Made by a program: the position numbers and the translations under genes. The notes under the pieces were generated by a model that saw only the letters and a program-made list of their open reading frames with translations, was not told the origin of the DNA and made no database searches. Below are positions 42,329 to 50,991 of a stretch of 64,000 nt of DNA, in pieces (positions within the stretch are counted from its first letter, which is position 1; the number at the start of each line of letters is the position of its first letter). The DNA comes from Bacteroidales bacterium. Its GTDB lineage: Bacteria; Bacteroidota; Bacteroidia; Bacteroidales; UBA932. The stretch is from positions 1 to 64,000 of the forward strand of contig JAFQGK010000046.1 in assembly GCA_017398335.1 (NCBI GenBank), in the 5' to 3' direction.

Positions 42329-43349
42329 TATGGAGAAATATTTGAAGAACGGATTAGATTCTTTGATTATTTCAGAAAGGAAGGAACGGGTAGAAGTTAT
42401 AGTTGTTAATGACGGTAGTAAAGACCGGTCGTTGGAGATAGCGGCTGAGTACGTGGTGAAATACCCTTCTGTATTCAGATTGATAGACAAACCTAACGGG
42501 AATTATGGCTCTTGCATCAATGCTGCATTGAAAATTGCATCAGGGAAGTATATTAAAATTATGGATGCAGATGACCACTTCATTACCCTTAATTTCGAAG
42601 ATTTTGTAAATGAGTTAAGCTGTGTCGATGCAGATCTGGTTTTTTCTGATTATATCAAATATTATAGTAAAGATAATCAGGAATACTACCAGTTTAATAT
42701 TCCTCCAGGTACTGTTCTTGATGCGGTACATTATTATGAAAGTAATGCATTTGTTGAGATACAGTTACCGGCAATTACATACAGGACAGAGATATTTAAA
42801 TCCTTAGGCTATCATCAGACTGAAGGTATTTCATATTCCGATATGGAATGGTGCTTTACGCCGATGTCCCAGGTTCAGTCCTTTTATTATTATAAGAAGC
42901 CGGTTTATTCATATCTTTTAGGTAGAGATGGCCAAACAATGGATACGAATATTCAGATTGGACGTTTTTCTCATGTTCTGAAGAGTTTGACAACAATATT
43001 GGATGCTTATTCAAATTTAAAGGTTGATGAGCAAATGAACGAATACCTTGTTAAACAAATCCTACGTCATTTATTATATGTTTATAGGTTTTATCTTGTT
43101 GACCACAAAGATCTTGATAGGACTGATCTGAGAGAGTTTGACAATACTTTGCGGGAGAAATGTCTGTCAGCTTATGAAATCAGTGGAAAGTTCGAGTATC
43201 GCAATCGCATACCATATCATTATGTGGCGGAGTGGCGTAGCGGAGAGAATGAGTATATTCCTAAGAGGATCCTCCTGCAAGAATGGATATACGATATATT
43301 AGGTCGTGCTCATGTAAGAATTAATAAATTCGTTACCAAAGAAGCCTGA
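42288..43349 (+). CDS. GT2 glycosyltransferase
   Basis: A 353-residue GT-A enzyme: ISIIVPTYNMEKYLKNGLDS, IVVNDGSKDRSLEIA, NGNYGSCINAALKIASGKYI and the DXD-like KIMDADDHF. The long C-terminal half (about residues 200-353) is less typical and lacks strong motifs. It starts 41 nt before the end of the UGM-like gene, or 38 nt if Met2 is used; this is a longer overlap than usual but the frame is clear. It probably adds a repeat-unit sugar, perhaps the furanose made by the preceding enzyme. Confidence 0.9.
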   Translation: MMEKIISIIVPTYNMEKYLKNGLDSLIISERKERVEVIVVNDGSKDRSLEIAAEYVVKYPSVFRLIDKPNGNYGSCINAALKIASGKYIKIMDADDHFITLNFEDFVNELSCVDADLVFSDYIKYYSKDNQEYYQFNIPPGTVLDAVHYYESNAFVEIQLPAITYRTEIFKSLGYHQTEGISYSDMEWCFTPMSQVQSFYYYKKPVYSYLLGRDGQTMDTNIQIGRFSHVLKSLTTILDAYSNLKVDEQMNEYLVKQILRHLLYVYRFYLVDHKDLDRTDLREFDNTLREKCLSAYEISGKFEYRNRIPYHYVAEWRSGENEYIPKRILLQEWIYDILGRAHVRINKFVTKEA

Positions 43350-43353
43350 CAGC

Positions 43354-44334
43354 ATGAAGATCAGCGTTATTATACCCATGTATGGGGTGGAAAATTACAT
43401 CGCCAGGTGCGCGCGGAGCTTGTTTGAGCAAACTTTTACAAGTGATGTTGAGTTCTTGTTTATTGATGATGCTTCAAAGGATAGAAGCAGCGAGGTGCTG
43501 GCAACCGTAATTGATGAATATGCAGAAAAGAATCTGGATGTGAAGATCTTCCGCCATGAAAAGAATCAAGGTTTGCCGTCAGCGAGAAATACAGGTCTGA
43601 AACATGCTCGGGGTGAGTTTGTTATGCATGTTGACGGAGATGATTTTTTGGAGAAAGATGCCCTGGAATTATTATATAATGCCCTTGTGGATAATAATGC
43701 GGATGTTGCATGGTGTGACTATTATATCGCTTTTGAAACCAATAAAAGGCTTCTTGTCCAACCACGTTTTGATACCCCTGAGGATGCCGTAAGGGGAATG
43801 TTGAGAGGCACCATGAAATATAATGTCTGGAACAAGCTCTGTCGCCGCTCTCTTTATGTGGAGAATGATATAACCTTCCCGGATGGCAAGTCAATGGGGG
43901 AAGATCTGACGATGATAATGGTATTTCTACATGCTAAAGGTTGTGCATATGTAAACAAACCATTATATAATTATGTACAGAATCCAAATCAGATGACTGC
44001 AGTGTATAATGAGGAGAAGTTGGAAGCATTGCGATATAATTGTAACCGGGTTTCTCAGTACATAGATCAGCATTTCGATCACATAGGCTATCGCGCTGAA
44101 TATTCTGCTCTTAAGCAATTGATGAAATGGCCCTTCTTGCTTGATGGAAAATACTCCAGCTATCAGCGTTGGCATGAATGGTTTCCTGAGTCCAATGCAT
44201 ATATCTGGCAGACGAAGGGGGTAAATACCAGAATTAAATTTATAGAGTGGTGTGCAGCCAAGCATCTCCTGCCAATAATCTGGCTTCATTATATTGTAGT
44301 CATTAGGTTTTACTATGGAATAGTATATAGATGA
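43354..44334 (+). CDS. GT2 glycosyltransferase
   Basis: A 326-residue GT-A enzyme: ISVIIPMYGVENYIARCARS, FIDDASKDRSSEVL, NQGLPSARNTGLKHARGEFV, and MHVDGDDFLEKDAL. The ED acid region is GKSMGEDLTMIMVF. It is a third GT2 of the cassette, overlapping wzy by 4 nt. Donor and acceptor are unknown. Confidence 0.92.
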   Translation: MKISVIIPMYGVENYIARCARSLFEQTFTSDVEFLFIDDASKDRSSEVLATVIDEYAEKNLDVKIFRHEKNQGLPSARNTGLKHARGEFVMHVDGDDFLEKDALELLYNALVDNNADVAWCDYYIAFETNKRLLVQPRFDTPEDAVRGMLRGTMKYNVWNKLCRRSLYVENDITFPDGKSMGEDLTMIMVFLHAKGCAYVNKPLYNYVQNPNQMTAVYNEEKLEALRYNCNRVSQYIDQHFDHIGYRAEYSALKQLMKWPFLLDGKYSSYQRWHEWFPESNAYIWQTKGVNTRIKFIEWCAAKHLLPIIWLHYIVVIRFYYGIVYR

Positions 44335-45629
44335 AACAACTTTTAGTCGCAATAGGTATTACTATACTGACGAGTCTTTTCTTCTTCCCGTTTAATACGG
44401 TCTGGCTACCTGCTGTAAATACTAAAATGGCATTGGCGGCTTTGGCTATACCGTTGTTCTTCATAAGAGGTGCACAATCTCGTAATAGTGTTCCTGCATA
44501 CGGTATGATTGGCCTGTCGGTATTAGGTGCAATCGTTTCTTTAATTGGAATATTTTCCGTAATTATAAATAATACAGGTGATTATACATATGCCTCATAT
44601 TTCATCTCTATGTATGTGTGGCTGGGAGGTGCATATGTCGTTACGCGAGCTATGGAGGCAGCATATGGAAAGGTGACTATACGTCTTGTCGGAAATTTCC
44701 TGATTGCAGTATGTGTTGTGCAATGTATATTGGCTCAGATAATTCATGCAGTACCAGCTGTTGCCAATGTGGTAGATGGCTTTATGGTCTCTACAGGATT
44801 CATGGGTAAGCACGAAACTCGTCTATATGGTATCGGATGTGCGCTGGATGTGGCCGGTCTGAGGTTTTGTACTGTGCTGTTGATGGCAACATTTTTTGCA
44901 TTGACCCCAGTATCTAAGGAGCATAAGACTGTGGAACGCTGCATGTATATATTCGCATTTTTGGTTATAGCTATTTTCGGGTCGATGATAGCGCGCACAA
45001 CATCATTAGGTGTGATACTGTGTGTAGTTATGTGCATATTGTTTTCAATGTTTAGCAAGTATAAAAACTCACAATCGAATACCTGGGAATTATCGAAGAC
45101 ATTTATTGTATTTCTGCTTATTGTTGTACCGGTTTTAGTTTTCACCTACAACGTAAATCCGGATTTTAGAGAAAACCTCCGTTTTGGATTTGAAGGCTTT
45201 TTTGCTTTGGCAGAGCAAGGTGAATGGAACGTCCGCTCAAATGATCAACTATTGTCAATGGTTGTGTGGCCAGACAATCTTAAAACATGGATAATTGGTG
45301 ACGGATATTTCAATGAGCCTCAAAATGACTATTATTATGTGGGCCCTAACTACGAATTCTATATGGGAACCGATGTGGGATATTGCCGATTTGTTTTTTA
45401 TTTTGGCATTTTGGGCTTAGCGGCTTTCTCAATCTTTTTTATCGCATCAACAATGATCTGCTCTAAGAATCATCCGAAGTATATGCTTTTATTCTGGATG
45501 ATTATGCTTATGAATTTTGTGGGCTGGCTCAAGGTCGCTACCGACATTTTCCTTGTCTTTGCTCTTTTCCTCTGCATAAGCAGGGAAGACAATGATGAGT
45601 ATGAGAAAATCTATGAAGATTCTGTATAA
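44331..45629 (+). CDS. wzy: Wzy-type O-unit/capsule polymerase
   Basis: A 432-residue membrane protein with about 11-12 hydrophobic helices and a large periplasmic loop (around residues 275-345, containing the polar stretch RENLRFGFEGFFALAEQGEW), the usual Wzy architecture. Sequence conservation in this family is weak, so the call rests on topology and on its place with Wzx and the glycosyltransferases. It would join flipped repeat units in the periplasm. Its 3' end overlaps the first GT4 gene by 17 nt, and the AT-rich composition ends here. Confidence 0.82.
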   Translation: MKQLLVAIGITILTSLFFFPFNTVWLPAVNTKMALAALAIPLFFIRGAQSRNSVPAYGMIGLSVLGAIVSLIGIFSVIINNTGDYTYASYFISMYVWLGGAYVVTRAMEAAYGKVTIRLVGNFLIAVCVVQCILAQIIHAVPAVANVVDGFMVSTGFMGKHETRLYGIGCALDVAGLRFCTVLLMATFFALTPVSKEHKTVERCMYIFAFLVIAIFGSMIARTTSLGVILCVVMCILFSMFSKYKNSQSNTWELSKTFIVFLLIVVPVLVFTYNVNPDFRENLRFGFEGFFALAEQGEWNVRSNDQLLSMVVWPDNLKTWIIGDGYFNEPQNDYYYVGPNYEFYMGTDVGYCRFVFYFGILGLAAFSIFFIASTMICSKNHPKYMLLFWMIMLMNFVGWLKVATDIFLVFALFLCISREDNDEYEKIYEDSV

Positions 45630-46764
45630 GATACACTCGACATATAATCCCGGGGGGATGGAGCGTGTGCTTCTCAATAAGGTGAAATACTTTGTTGAGA
45701 AGAAGGGGTGGGAAGTGGTTGTTGTGACTACGGACCAGCACGGCAGACCGTCTTTCTATCCGTTTCCGGATTCTGTAAGGATGATTGACCTTGATATCAA
45801 TTATTCGGATGACAACGGCAAACCGTTTCTGAAGAAGCTGGCCGGCTATTTCAGGAGACGTCAGGAGCATAAGAAGCGTCTGGATGGCCTGCTGAAGAAG
45901 GAACGCCCGGATGTGGTGGACTGCTTCTATCCGGGAGAATGTTCGTTCGTGCCTTCACTCAAGGACGGAAGCAGAAAGGTGATGGAGCTGCATCAGAGCA
46001 AACTTTTCCATCATCAGTACAACAGGTCGGGACTGATGGGGCTTGCAGACAAGGTCCGTGCAGGAATGGATGAAAGACTTGTCAGAAGATTCGACCGCTT
46101 TGTCGTGCTGACCGAGGAAGACAGGCAGATGTGGGGAGAGATGCCGGGAATCAGGGTTATACCGAACGCAGCGGATTTCATCGCTGACAAATATTCCGAT
46201 TGTTCTGCGAAACGGGTCATAGCTGTGGGACGGCTTGACTATCAGAAGAGTTTCGACCGGCTCATATTGGTCTGGGAGAAGGTGCATCAGCAGTTGCCTG
46301 ACTGGCGGCTTGACATATTCGGACAGGGAGAGTGGAAGGAGATGCTTCAGAATATGATAGATGAAAGAGGCTTGAATGGAACAGTCAAGCTCAATGGGCC
46401 GACCAAGAATATAGGTCAGGAATATTCCGATAGTTCCATCCTTGTCATGAGTTCTCATTATGAGGGCTTTCCGATGGTGATGGTTGAGGCTATGGCGTGC
46501 GGACTTCCTGCGGTCACTTTTGATTACAAGTGCGGGCCGAGGGATATAATCATTGATGGAGAGAACGGACTGATTGTTCCGGATGGAGATATTGACGGTT
46601 TGGCGGAGGCTATGGTCAGGCTGATGAAGGACGATGATTTGAGGAAGAGGATGGGCGAGAATGCGAAGAAGGTTGTCGAGACTTATTCGAAAGAGAAGGT
46701 AATGTCGAAATGGTTGCAGTTATATGAAGAAACTGTTGCAGATAAATCCGGTGATAAGGACTAA
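45613..46764 (+). CDS. GT4 glycosyltransferase
   Basis: A 383-residue GT-B enzyme: MKILYKIHSTYNPGGMERVL start, KRVIAVGRLDYQKSFDRLIL donor domain, and the EX7E-type segment HYEGFPMVMVEAMACGLP. It lies just after the AT-rich block and has the higher GC codon use of the chromosome. ATG 45613 is chosen because it begins the canonical N-terminal strand; frames from 45592 add seven residues. Its 3' end overlaps the next GT4 by 41 nt. Confidence 0.92.
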   Translation: MKILYKIHSTYNPGGMERVLLNKVKYFVEKKGWEVVVVTTDQHGRPSFYPFPDSVRMIDLDINYSDDNGKPFLKKLAGYFRRRQEHKKRLDGLLKKERPDVVDCFYPGECSFVPSLKDGSRKVMELHQSKLFHHQYNRSGLMGLADKVRAGMDERLVRRFDRFVVLTEEDRQMWGEMPGIRVIPNAADFIADKYSDCSAKRVIAVGRLDYQKSFDRLILVWEKVHQQLPDWRLDIFGQGEWKEMLQNMIDERGLNGTVKLNGPTKNIGQEYSDSSILVMSSHYEGFPMVMVEAMACGLPAVTFDYKCGPRDIIIDGENGLIVPDGDIDGLAEAMVRLMKDDDLRKRMGENAKKVVETYSKEKVMSKWLQLYEETVADKSGDKD

Positions 46765-47956
46765 TACGTCTACGGGACGTATTATGCAGGAGATCGGTGA
46801 ATTGGCGATGGCTAACGGATGGGACAGCTATATTGCTTATAGCGGGGGACGAGATGGAATTAAGCCTTGCAAGTCGAAGCTGTTGCCTGTTGGAGGAAAG
46901 CTTGATGTTGCAGTTCATGGCCTTTGGACCAGACTTACGGATAGACATGGATTGGCTTCGTGGGGTGCTACAAGGAAATTCATTCAGGAGATAGAAACGC
47001 TGAAGCCGGATGTTATCCATATTCATAACATTCACGGATATTTCTTGAACTTCAAGATGCTTTTCGAGTATCTGGAGAAGGCTGATATTCCTGTAATCTG
47101 GACTGTTCATGATTGTTGGCTTTATACGGGCCATTGCTATTATTATTCAAGCGTCGGATGCGATAAATGGCAGACAGGATGTGGCAATTGTCCGCAACAG
47201 AAAGCCTTCCCGACAAGTTGGTTCTTGGATTGCTCCAGACAGAATTTCAAGGATAAGGATAAGGCATTCAATTCTATCAAGGATAAATTGACAATTGTGC
47301 CAGTTTCTGAGTGGATCCGAGGCGAAATGTCCCACTCCTTTCTGAAGGACTGCCGCTATCAGGTCATACACAACGGCATTGACCTCGATGTATTCGATGT
47401 CCAATCTGACGATAAAGCTGTCCGTGAGAAATACAACCTCGGCAATAAGAAGATAATTCTTGGTCTTGCGAGCATATGGTGCAGGGAGAAAGGCTGGGAT
47501 GATTTCGTGGAGATGTCCAGGATGCTGGATGAGGATGAGGTGATTGTGATGGTGGGTGTCAGCGAGGAACAGCAGAAGATGTTGCCGGAGAATATAGTCG
47601 CCATAAGAAGGACTGAGAATGTCCGCCAGCTTGCGGAACTCTATTCGGCAGCCACGGCATTTGTAAATCCGACATGGCAGGATAACTATCCGACTGTGAA
47701 TCTTGAAGCCATAGCCTGCGGTACACCTGTGGTTACCTACAGGACAGGAGGCAGCGTCGAGGCTGTGACTGAGGGTACTGGCTTCATTGTGGAACAAGGT
47801 GATATCAAGGGACTTCTGGAGGCTGTCCGTACGGTAGCCGAAAGAGGAAAAGTGCAATATACTGCAAAATGCAGGGCTCATGCCCTCGCGAACTTCCGTA
47901 AGGAAGAACGCTATGCAGACTATCTGAAACTCTATGAAAGTATTACAACTAGGTAA
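46724..47956 (+). CDS. GT4 glycosyltransferase (WcaC-like)
   Basis: A 410-residue GT-B enzyme. The N-terminal half has VIRTNTSTGRIMQEIGELAM, HIHNIHGYFLNFKMLFEYL and the family-typical WTVHDCWLYTGHCYYYSSVG with the cysteine-rich DKWQTGCGNCPQQK; the C-terminal half has ATAFVNPTWQDNYPTVNLEA and ACGTPVVTYRTGG. This subtype is common in Bacteroidota capsule loci. It overlaps the preceding gene by 41 nt and the next by 23 nt, showing tight coupling. Linkage made is unknown. Confidence 0.92.
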   Translation: MKKLLQINPVIRTNTSTGRIMQEIGELAMANGWDSYIAYSGGRDGIKPCKSKLLPVGGKLDVAVHGLWTRLTDRHGLASWGATRKFIQEIETLKPDVIHIHNIHGYFLNFKMLFEYLEKADIPVIWTVHDCWLYTGHCYYYSSVGCDKWQTGCGNCPQQKAFPTSWFLDCSRQNFKDKDKAFNSIKDKLTIVPVSEWIRGEMSHSFLKDCRYQVIHNGIDLDVFDVQSDDKAVREKYNLGNKKIILGLASIWCREKGWDDFVEMSRMLDEDEVIVMVGVSEEQQKMLPENIVAIRRTENVRQLAELYSAATAFVNPTWQDNYPTVNLEAIACGTPVVTYRTGGSVEAVTEGTGFIVEQGDIKGLLEAVRTVAERGKVQYTAKCRAHALANFRKEERYADYLKLYESITTR

Positions 47957-49043
47957 ATTCTATCCGATCAAGGGTGGAGTTGAGAAGGTTATGTATGACC
48001 TGACTACCGGCCTGTCTCAGATGGGCTACAGGTGTGACATGCTTTGTGCTGCTTGTGATAAGGATGAAATAGGGGAGAAGCAGCTGAACGAACGTTCGAA
48101 ACTGATGTGTGAGAGATCGTTCGCAAAGATAAAGGCAACGATGATGTCGCCTTCGATGATTTTCAGGATGTGGAAGATCAAGGATGAATATGACATCGTG
48201 CATGTGCATCATCCTGATCCGATGGCCTGTCTGGCATTGCGGCTTTCAGGCTTCAAAGGCAAGGTCGCTTTACATTGGCACAGCGATATCATAAAGCAGA
48301 AGAAACTTCTGAAACTGTATAAGCCTTTGCAGAGCTGGCTCATAAACAGGTCGGATATCATAATCGGCACCACACCGGTCTATCTGGAGTCGTCGCCTTG
48401 GCTGAAGGGTGTTCAGGACAAGACGGTATGCCTGCCTATCGGTGTCCCTCCTCTGGATGTGGATGTCAAGGGTGCGGCTGATCTGCGTGAGCAGTACAAG
48501 GGAAAGAAGATAATCTTTTCTCTCGGACGTCTTGTGCCGTATAAGGGCTATAAATATCTGGTTGACAGCGCACGTTATCTGGATGACAGCTATGTCGTGA
48601 TAATCGGTGGCGGAGGACCGTTGATGGAGTCTCTGCAGGAGCAGATCGAGAAATCCGGACTTCAGGACAAAGTAAAGCTTCTCGGACGTCTCAGTGATCG
48701 GGAAGTCTCTGCATATTTTGGAGCCTGTGATCTTTTCTGCATGAGCAGCGTCTATGCGACGGAGGCATTCGGAATTGTACAGATTGAGGCAATGTCGGCA
48801 GGAAAGCCAGTCGTGGCGACAAAGATTCCGGGTAGCGGAGTGTCATGGGTCAATGCCCATAAGGAGTCGGGAATCAATGTGGAACCAAAGGATAGTGAAG
48901 CCCTTGCAGGGGCCTTCAGACGTATCCTCGAATGTGAGAATACATACAATACATATTCCGAACAGGCCTCCCAGAGGTACTGGAATATGTTTACAAAAAC
49001 CAAGATGATAGAAAACTGTATCGAAATATATAAGAATCTATAA
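47934..49043 (+). CDS. GT4 glycosyltransferase
   Basis: A 369-residue GT-B enzyme: LQLGKFYPIKGGVEKVMYDL at the N-terminus, HVHHPDPMACLAL, FSLGRLVPYKGYKYLVDSA, and the EX7E segment YATEAFGIVQIEAMSAGKP. It overlaps the previous gene by 23 nt and is 3 nt from the sugar transferase. Composition is like the chromosomal backbone, so this enzyme, the initiating transferase and the export genes may form the conserved end of the locus. Confidence 0.92.
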   Translation: MKVLQLGKFYPIKGGVEKVMYDLTTGLSQMGYRCDMLCAACDKDEIGEKQLNERSKLMCERSFAKIKATMMSPSMIFRMWKIKDEYDIVHVHHPDPMACLALRLSGFKGKVALHWHSDIIKQKKLLKLYKPLQSWLINRSDIIIGTTPVYLESSPWLKGVQDKTVCLPIGVPPLDVDVKGAADLREQYKGKKIIFSLGRLVPYKGYKYLVDSARYLDDSYVVIIGGGGPLMESLQEQIEKSGLQDKVKLLGRLSDREVSAYFGACDLFCMSSVYATEAFGIVQIEAMSAGKPVVATKIPGSGVSWVNAHKESGINVEPKDSEALAGAFRRILECENTYNTYSEQASQRYWNMFTKTKMIENCIEIYKNL

Positions 49044-49046
49044 CTT

Positions 49047-49634
49047 ATGAAGAAATTTGTAAAAAGAGCATTCGACCTGTGCTGTGTGTTCTTTGCGTCG
49101 ATTGTCTTTGCGCCGTTTTTCCTATGCATATACATTGCGATAAAGCGTGAGGATGGCGGTCCTGCAATTTTCAAGCAGGAGCGCATCGGTAAAGGAGGAA
49201 AACCGTTCATGTTGTATAAGTTCCGTTCGATGAAGGTGGATGCGGAGAAGAACGGCCAGCCACAGCTGTGGGCGGGAGAGAGTGACGAAAGGTTGACGAA
49301 GGTCGGAAGGTTCATAAGGAACCATCACCTGGATGAGTTGCCACAATTCTGGAATATTCTTGTGGGAGAAATGTCGTTTGTGGGGTATCGTCCTGAACGT
49401 CAGTATTTTATCGATAAGATTATGGCGGAGAATCCGGATTATGCAAGGTTGTATGAAATGCGTCCGGGAGTCTTTTCTAATGCTACCCTCTACAATGGTT
49501 ACACTGATACGATGGAGAAGATGCTCAAACGTCTGGAGATGGATCTTGAGTATCTGGAAAATCATAATCTCTGGATCGATATCGTGATCATCTTCAAGAC
49601 GGGAATGAGTATTTTAACCGGGAAAAGGATATAG
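49047..49634 (+). CDS. Initiating undecaprenyl-phosphate sugar-1-phosphate transferase
   Basis: A 195-residue bacterial sugar transferase of the small PglC type: a single N-terminal membrane segment (KRAFDLCCVFFASIVFAPFF), then GGPAIFKQERIGKGGKPFML, YKFRSMKVDAE, and TKVGRFIRNHHLDELPQFWN with GEMSFVGYRPE. The catalytic Asp-Glu pair lies in LDELPQ. It moves a sugar-1-phosphate from a nucleotide sugar to undecaprenyl phosphate, starting each repeat unit. It is 3 nt upstream of the PqqD-like gene. Confidence 0.95.
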   Translation: MKKFVKRAFDLCCVFFASIVFAPFFLCIYIAIKREDGGPAIFKQERIGKGGKPFMLYKFRSMKVDAEKNGQPQLWAGESDERLTKVGRFIRNHHLDELPQFWNILVGEMSFVGYRPERQYFIDKIMAENPDYARLYEMRPGVFSNATLYNGYTDTMEKMLKRLEMDLEYLENHNLWIDIVIIFKTGMSILTGKRI

Positions 49635-49637
49635 GCT

Positions 49638-49910
49638 ATGAAACTTAATCCTAAACTGAAACTCAGACAAGTGGGCAAGAAGTTCATGGTGGTGGATGCC
49701 GATACCGGCTCTTCCAGAATGACCAATGTCTTCACATTCAATGCATCTGCCGCTATGCTTTGGCAGAGGATAGGAAAGGAATCGTTTGTGCCGGAGGATC
49801 TTGCCTTGTGGTTGTGTGAGGCCTATGATGTGGACATGGCAACCGCTCGTGCTGATGTCGCGATTCTTCTGAATTGCTGGATCGATGGTGGACTTGTTAT
49901 AAATGGATAA
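49638..49910 (+). CDS. PqqD-family peptide-binding protein (RRE domain)
   Basis: A 90-residue PqqD-like protein: KLRQVGKKFMVVDADTGSSR, FTFNASAAMLWQRIGKE and DVAILLNCWIDGGLVING follow the winged-helix pattern of PqqD and RiPP recognition elements, which bind leader peptides of modified peptides. It is coupled to the following nucleotidyltransferase gene by an 8-nt overlap and sits directly behind the initiating sugar transferase. No radical-SAM or other classical RiPP enzyme is nearby. The role in a polysaccharide locus is unknown; recognising a short peptide or protein tail for the neighbouring kinase is a guess. Confidence 0.85.
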   Translation: MKLNPKLKLRQVGKKFMVVDADTGSSRMTNVFTFNASAAMLWQRIGKESFVPEDLALWLCEAYDVDMATARADVAILLNCWIDGGLVING

Positions 49911-50991
49911 AGAACTGATTGCGCTTTTAGCTCTGGTCCGTGCGGGACTTTGGGACAGATATGATGAAGCGATGGCTTCTGCATTTCCTCTTTCTGCCGA
50001 GAGTTGGGAGCGCGTGTTCTTGCTGGCACGTCGGCAGACGGTGACCGGCATAGCTTTCAGAGGTCTTGGTTACTTGCCTGATGATATGGCTCCTCCGATG
50101 GGACTGATGGCTAAGTGGATGGCTCACGCAGATCGGATAGAACAGAGTAATCTCGCTGTGAATGAGGTACTTGCAAAGATTTGTCGTCAACTGAAGGATT
50201 CCGGAGATAAGGTTGTGCTGCAGAAAGGACCGGGAGTGGCGATTATGTATCCGGAACCTCTTCTGAGAGAGTGCGGAGACATTGACCTCTTCTTTCCAGA
50301 AAATGATGCATCGTCAGATCCATTGAAGGATATTCCTGGGGCAACAAAGGAAAGGAAGCCGGACGGCAGCTGGGAGTACAATGTGGATGGAGTCACCGTT
50401 GAAGTGCATTCTCATCTGGTGGATATCCTCAGCCCCGGAGCAGCGAGGTATGTCAGGCAACTGATATCTGAGAAAGGATATGACAGAGTGAGCATCGGTG
50501 GCTGTGAGGTACTGGTGCCGGCGCCGGAAGTAAATCTCCTGTTGCTCAGCTCACATATACTCAAGCATGCTCTTGGAGTGGGAATAGGCTTGAGACAGTT
50601 CTGCGATATGGCAGTCGCATATCGGTACTATGCTGACAGAATTAATCCACTGGAGATGATAGAAATATATAGGAATACAGGATTGGACAGATGGGAAGCT
50701 GTGTTGGAGGATTTTCTGTCAGAATATCTTGCAGTGGTCATAAAACTGCCAATAAGTGAGAAAAAGAGGAAAAATTATTCAAAAAAGTCGCTTGTTTTAT
50801 TGGATATTATATTGAAAGGCGGTAACTTTGGACACTTTACGGAAAAGCGGGAAACTGCCTCCAGAAGTGTTGTGTTGCGGAAATGGCACACATTCACCTC
50901 GTTTGTTGGGAATATGCGCTTTGCCATGACTTATGCTCCACGTGAGTGGTTCTGGACAATGATGCAGTTGATAGGAGGGCAGATGAGATGA
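49903..50991 (+). CDS. Nucleotidyltransferase-family protein (PF14907-like)
   Basis: A 362-residue protein resembling the uncharacterised nucleotidyltransferase family (NTP_transf_5). The core is VVLQKGPGVAIMYPEPLLRE followed by CGDIDLFFPE, giving the paired acidic DIDLF motif of the polymerase-beta-like fold, then VDGVTVEVHSHLVD. Helical N- and C-terminal regions flank it. Members often accompany PqqD and HprK-like kinases; none that I know of has a proven reaction in this setting. It overlaps the PqqD gene by 8 nt and the kinase gene by 4 nt. Confidence 0.82.
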   Translation: MDKELIALLALVRAGLWDRYDEAMASAFPLSAESWERVFLLARRQTVTGIAFRGLGYLPDDMAPPMGLMAKWMAHADRIEQSNLAVNEVLAKICRQLKDSGDKVVLQKGPGVAIMYPEPLLRECGDIDLFFPENDASSDPLKDIPGATKERKPDGSWEYNVDGVTVEVHSHLVDILSPGAARYVRQLISEKGYDRVSIGGCEVLVPAPEVNLLLLSSHILKHALGVGIGLRQFCDMAVAYRYYADRINPLEMIEIYRNTGLDRWEAVLEDFLSEYLAVVIKLPISEKKRKNYSKKSLVLLDIILKGGNFGHFTEKRETASRSVVLRKWHTFTSFVGNMRFAMTYAPREWFWTMMQLIGGQMR

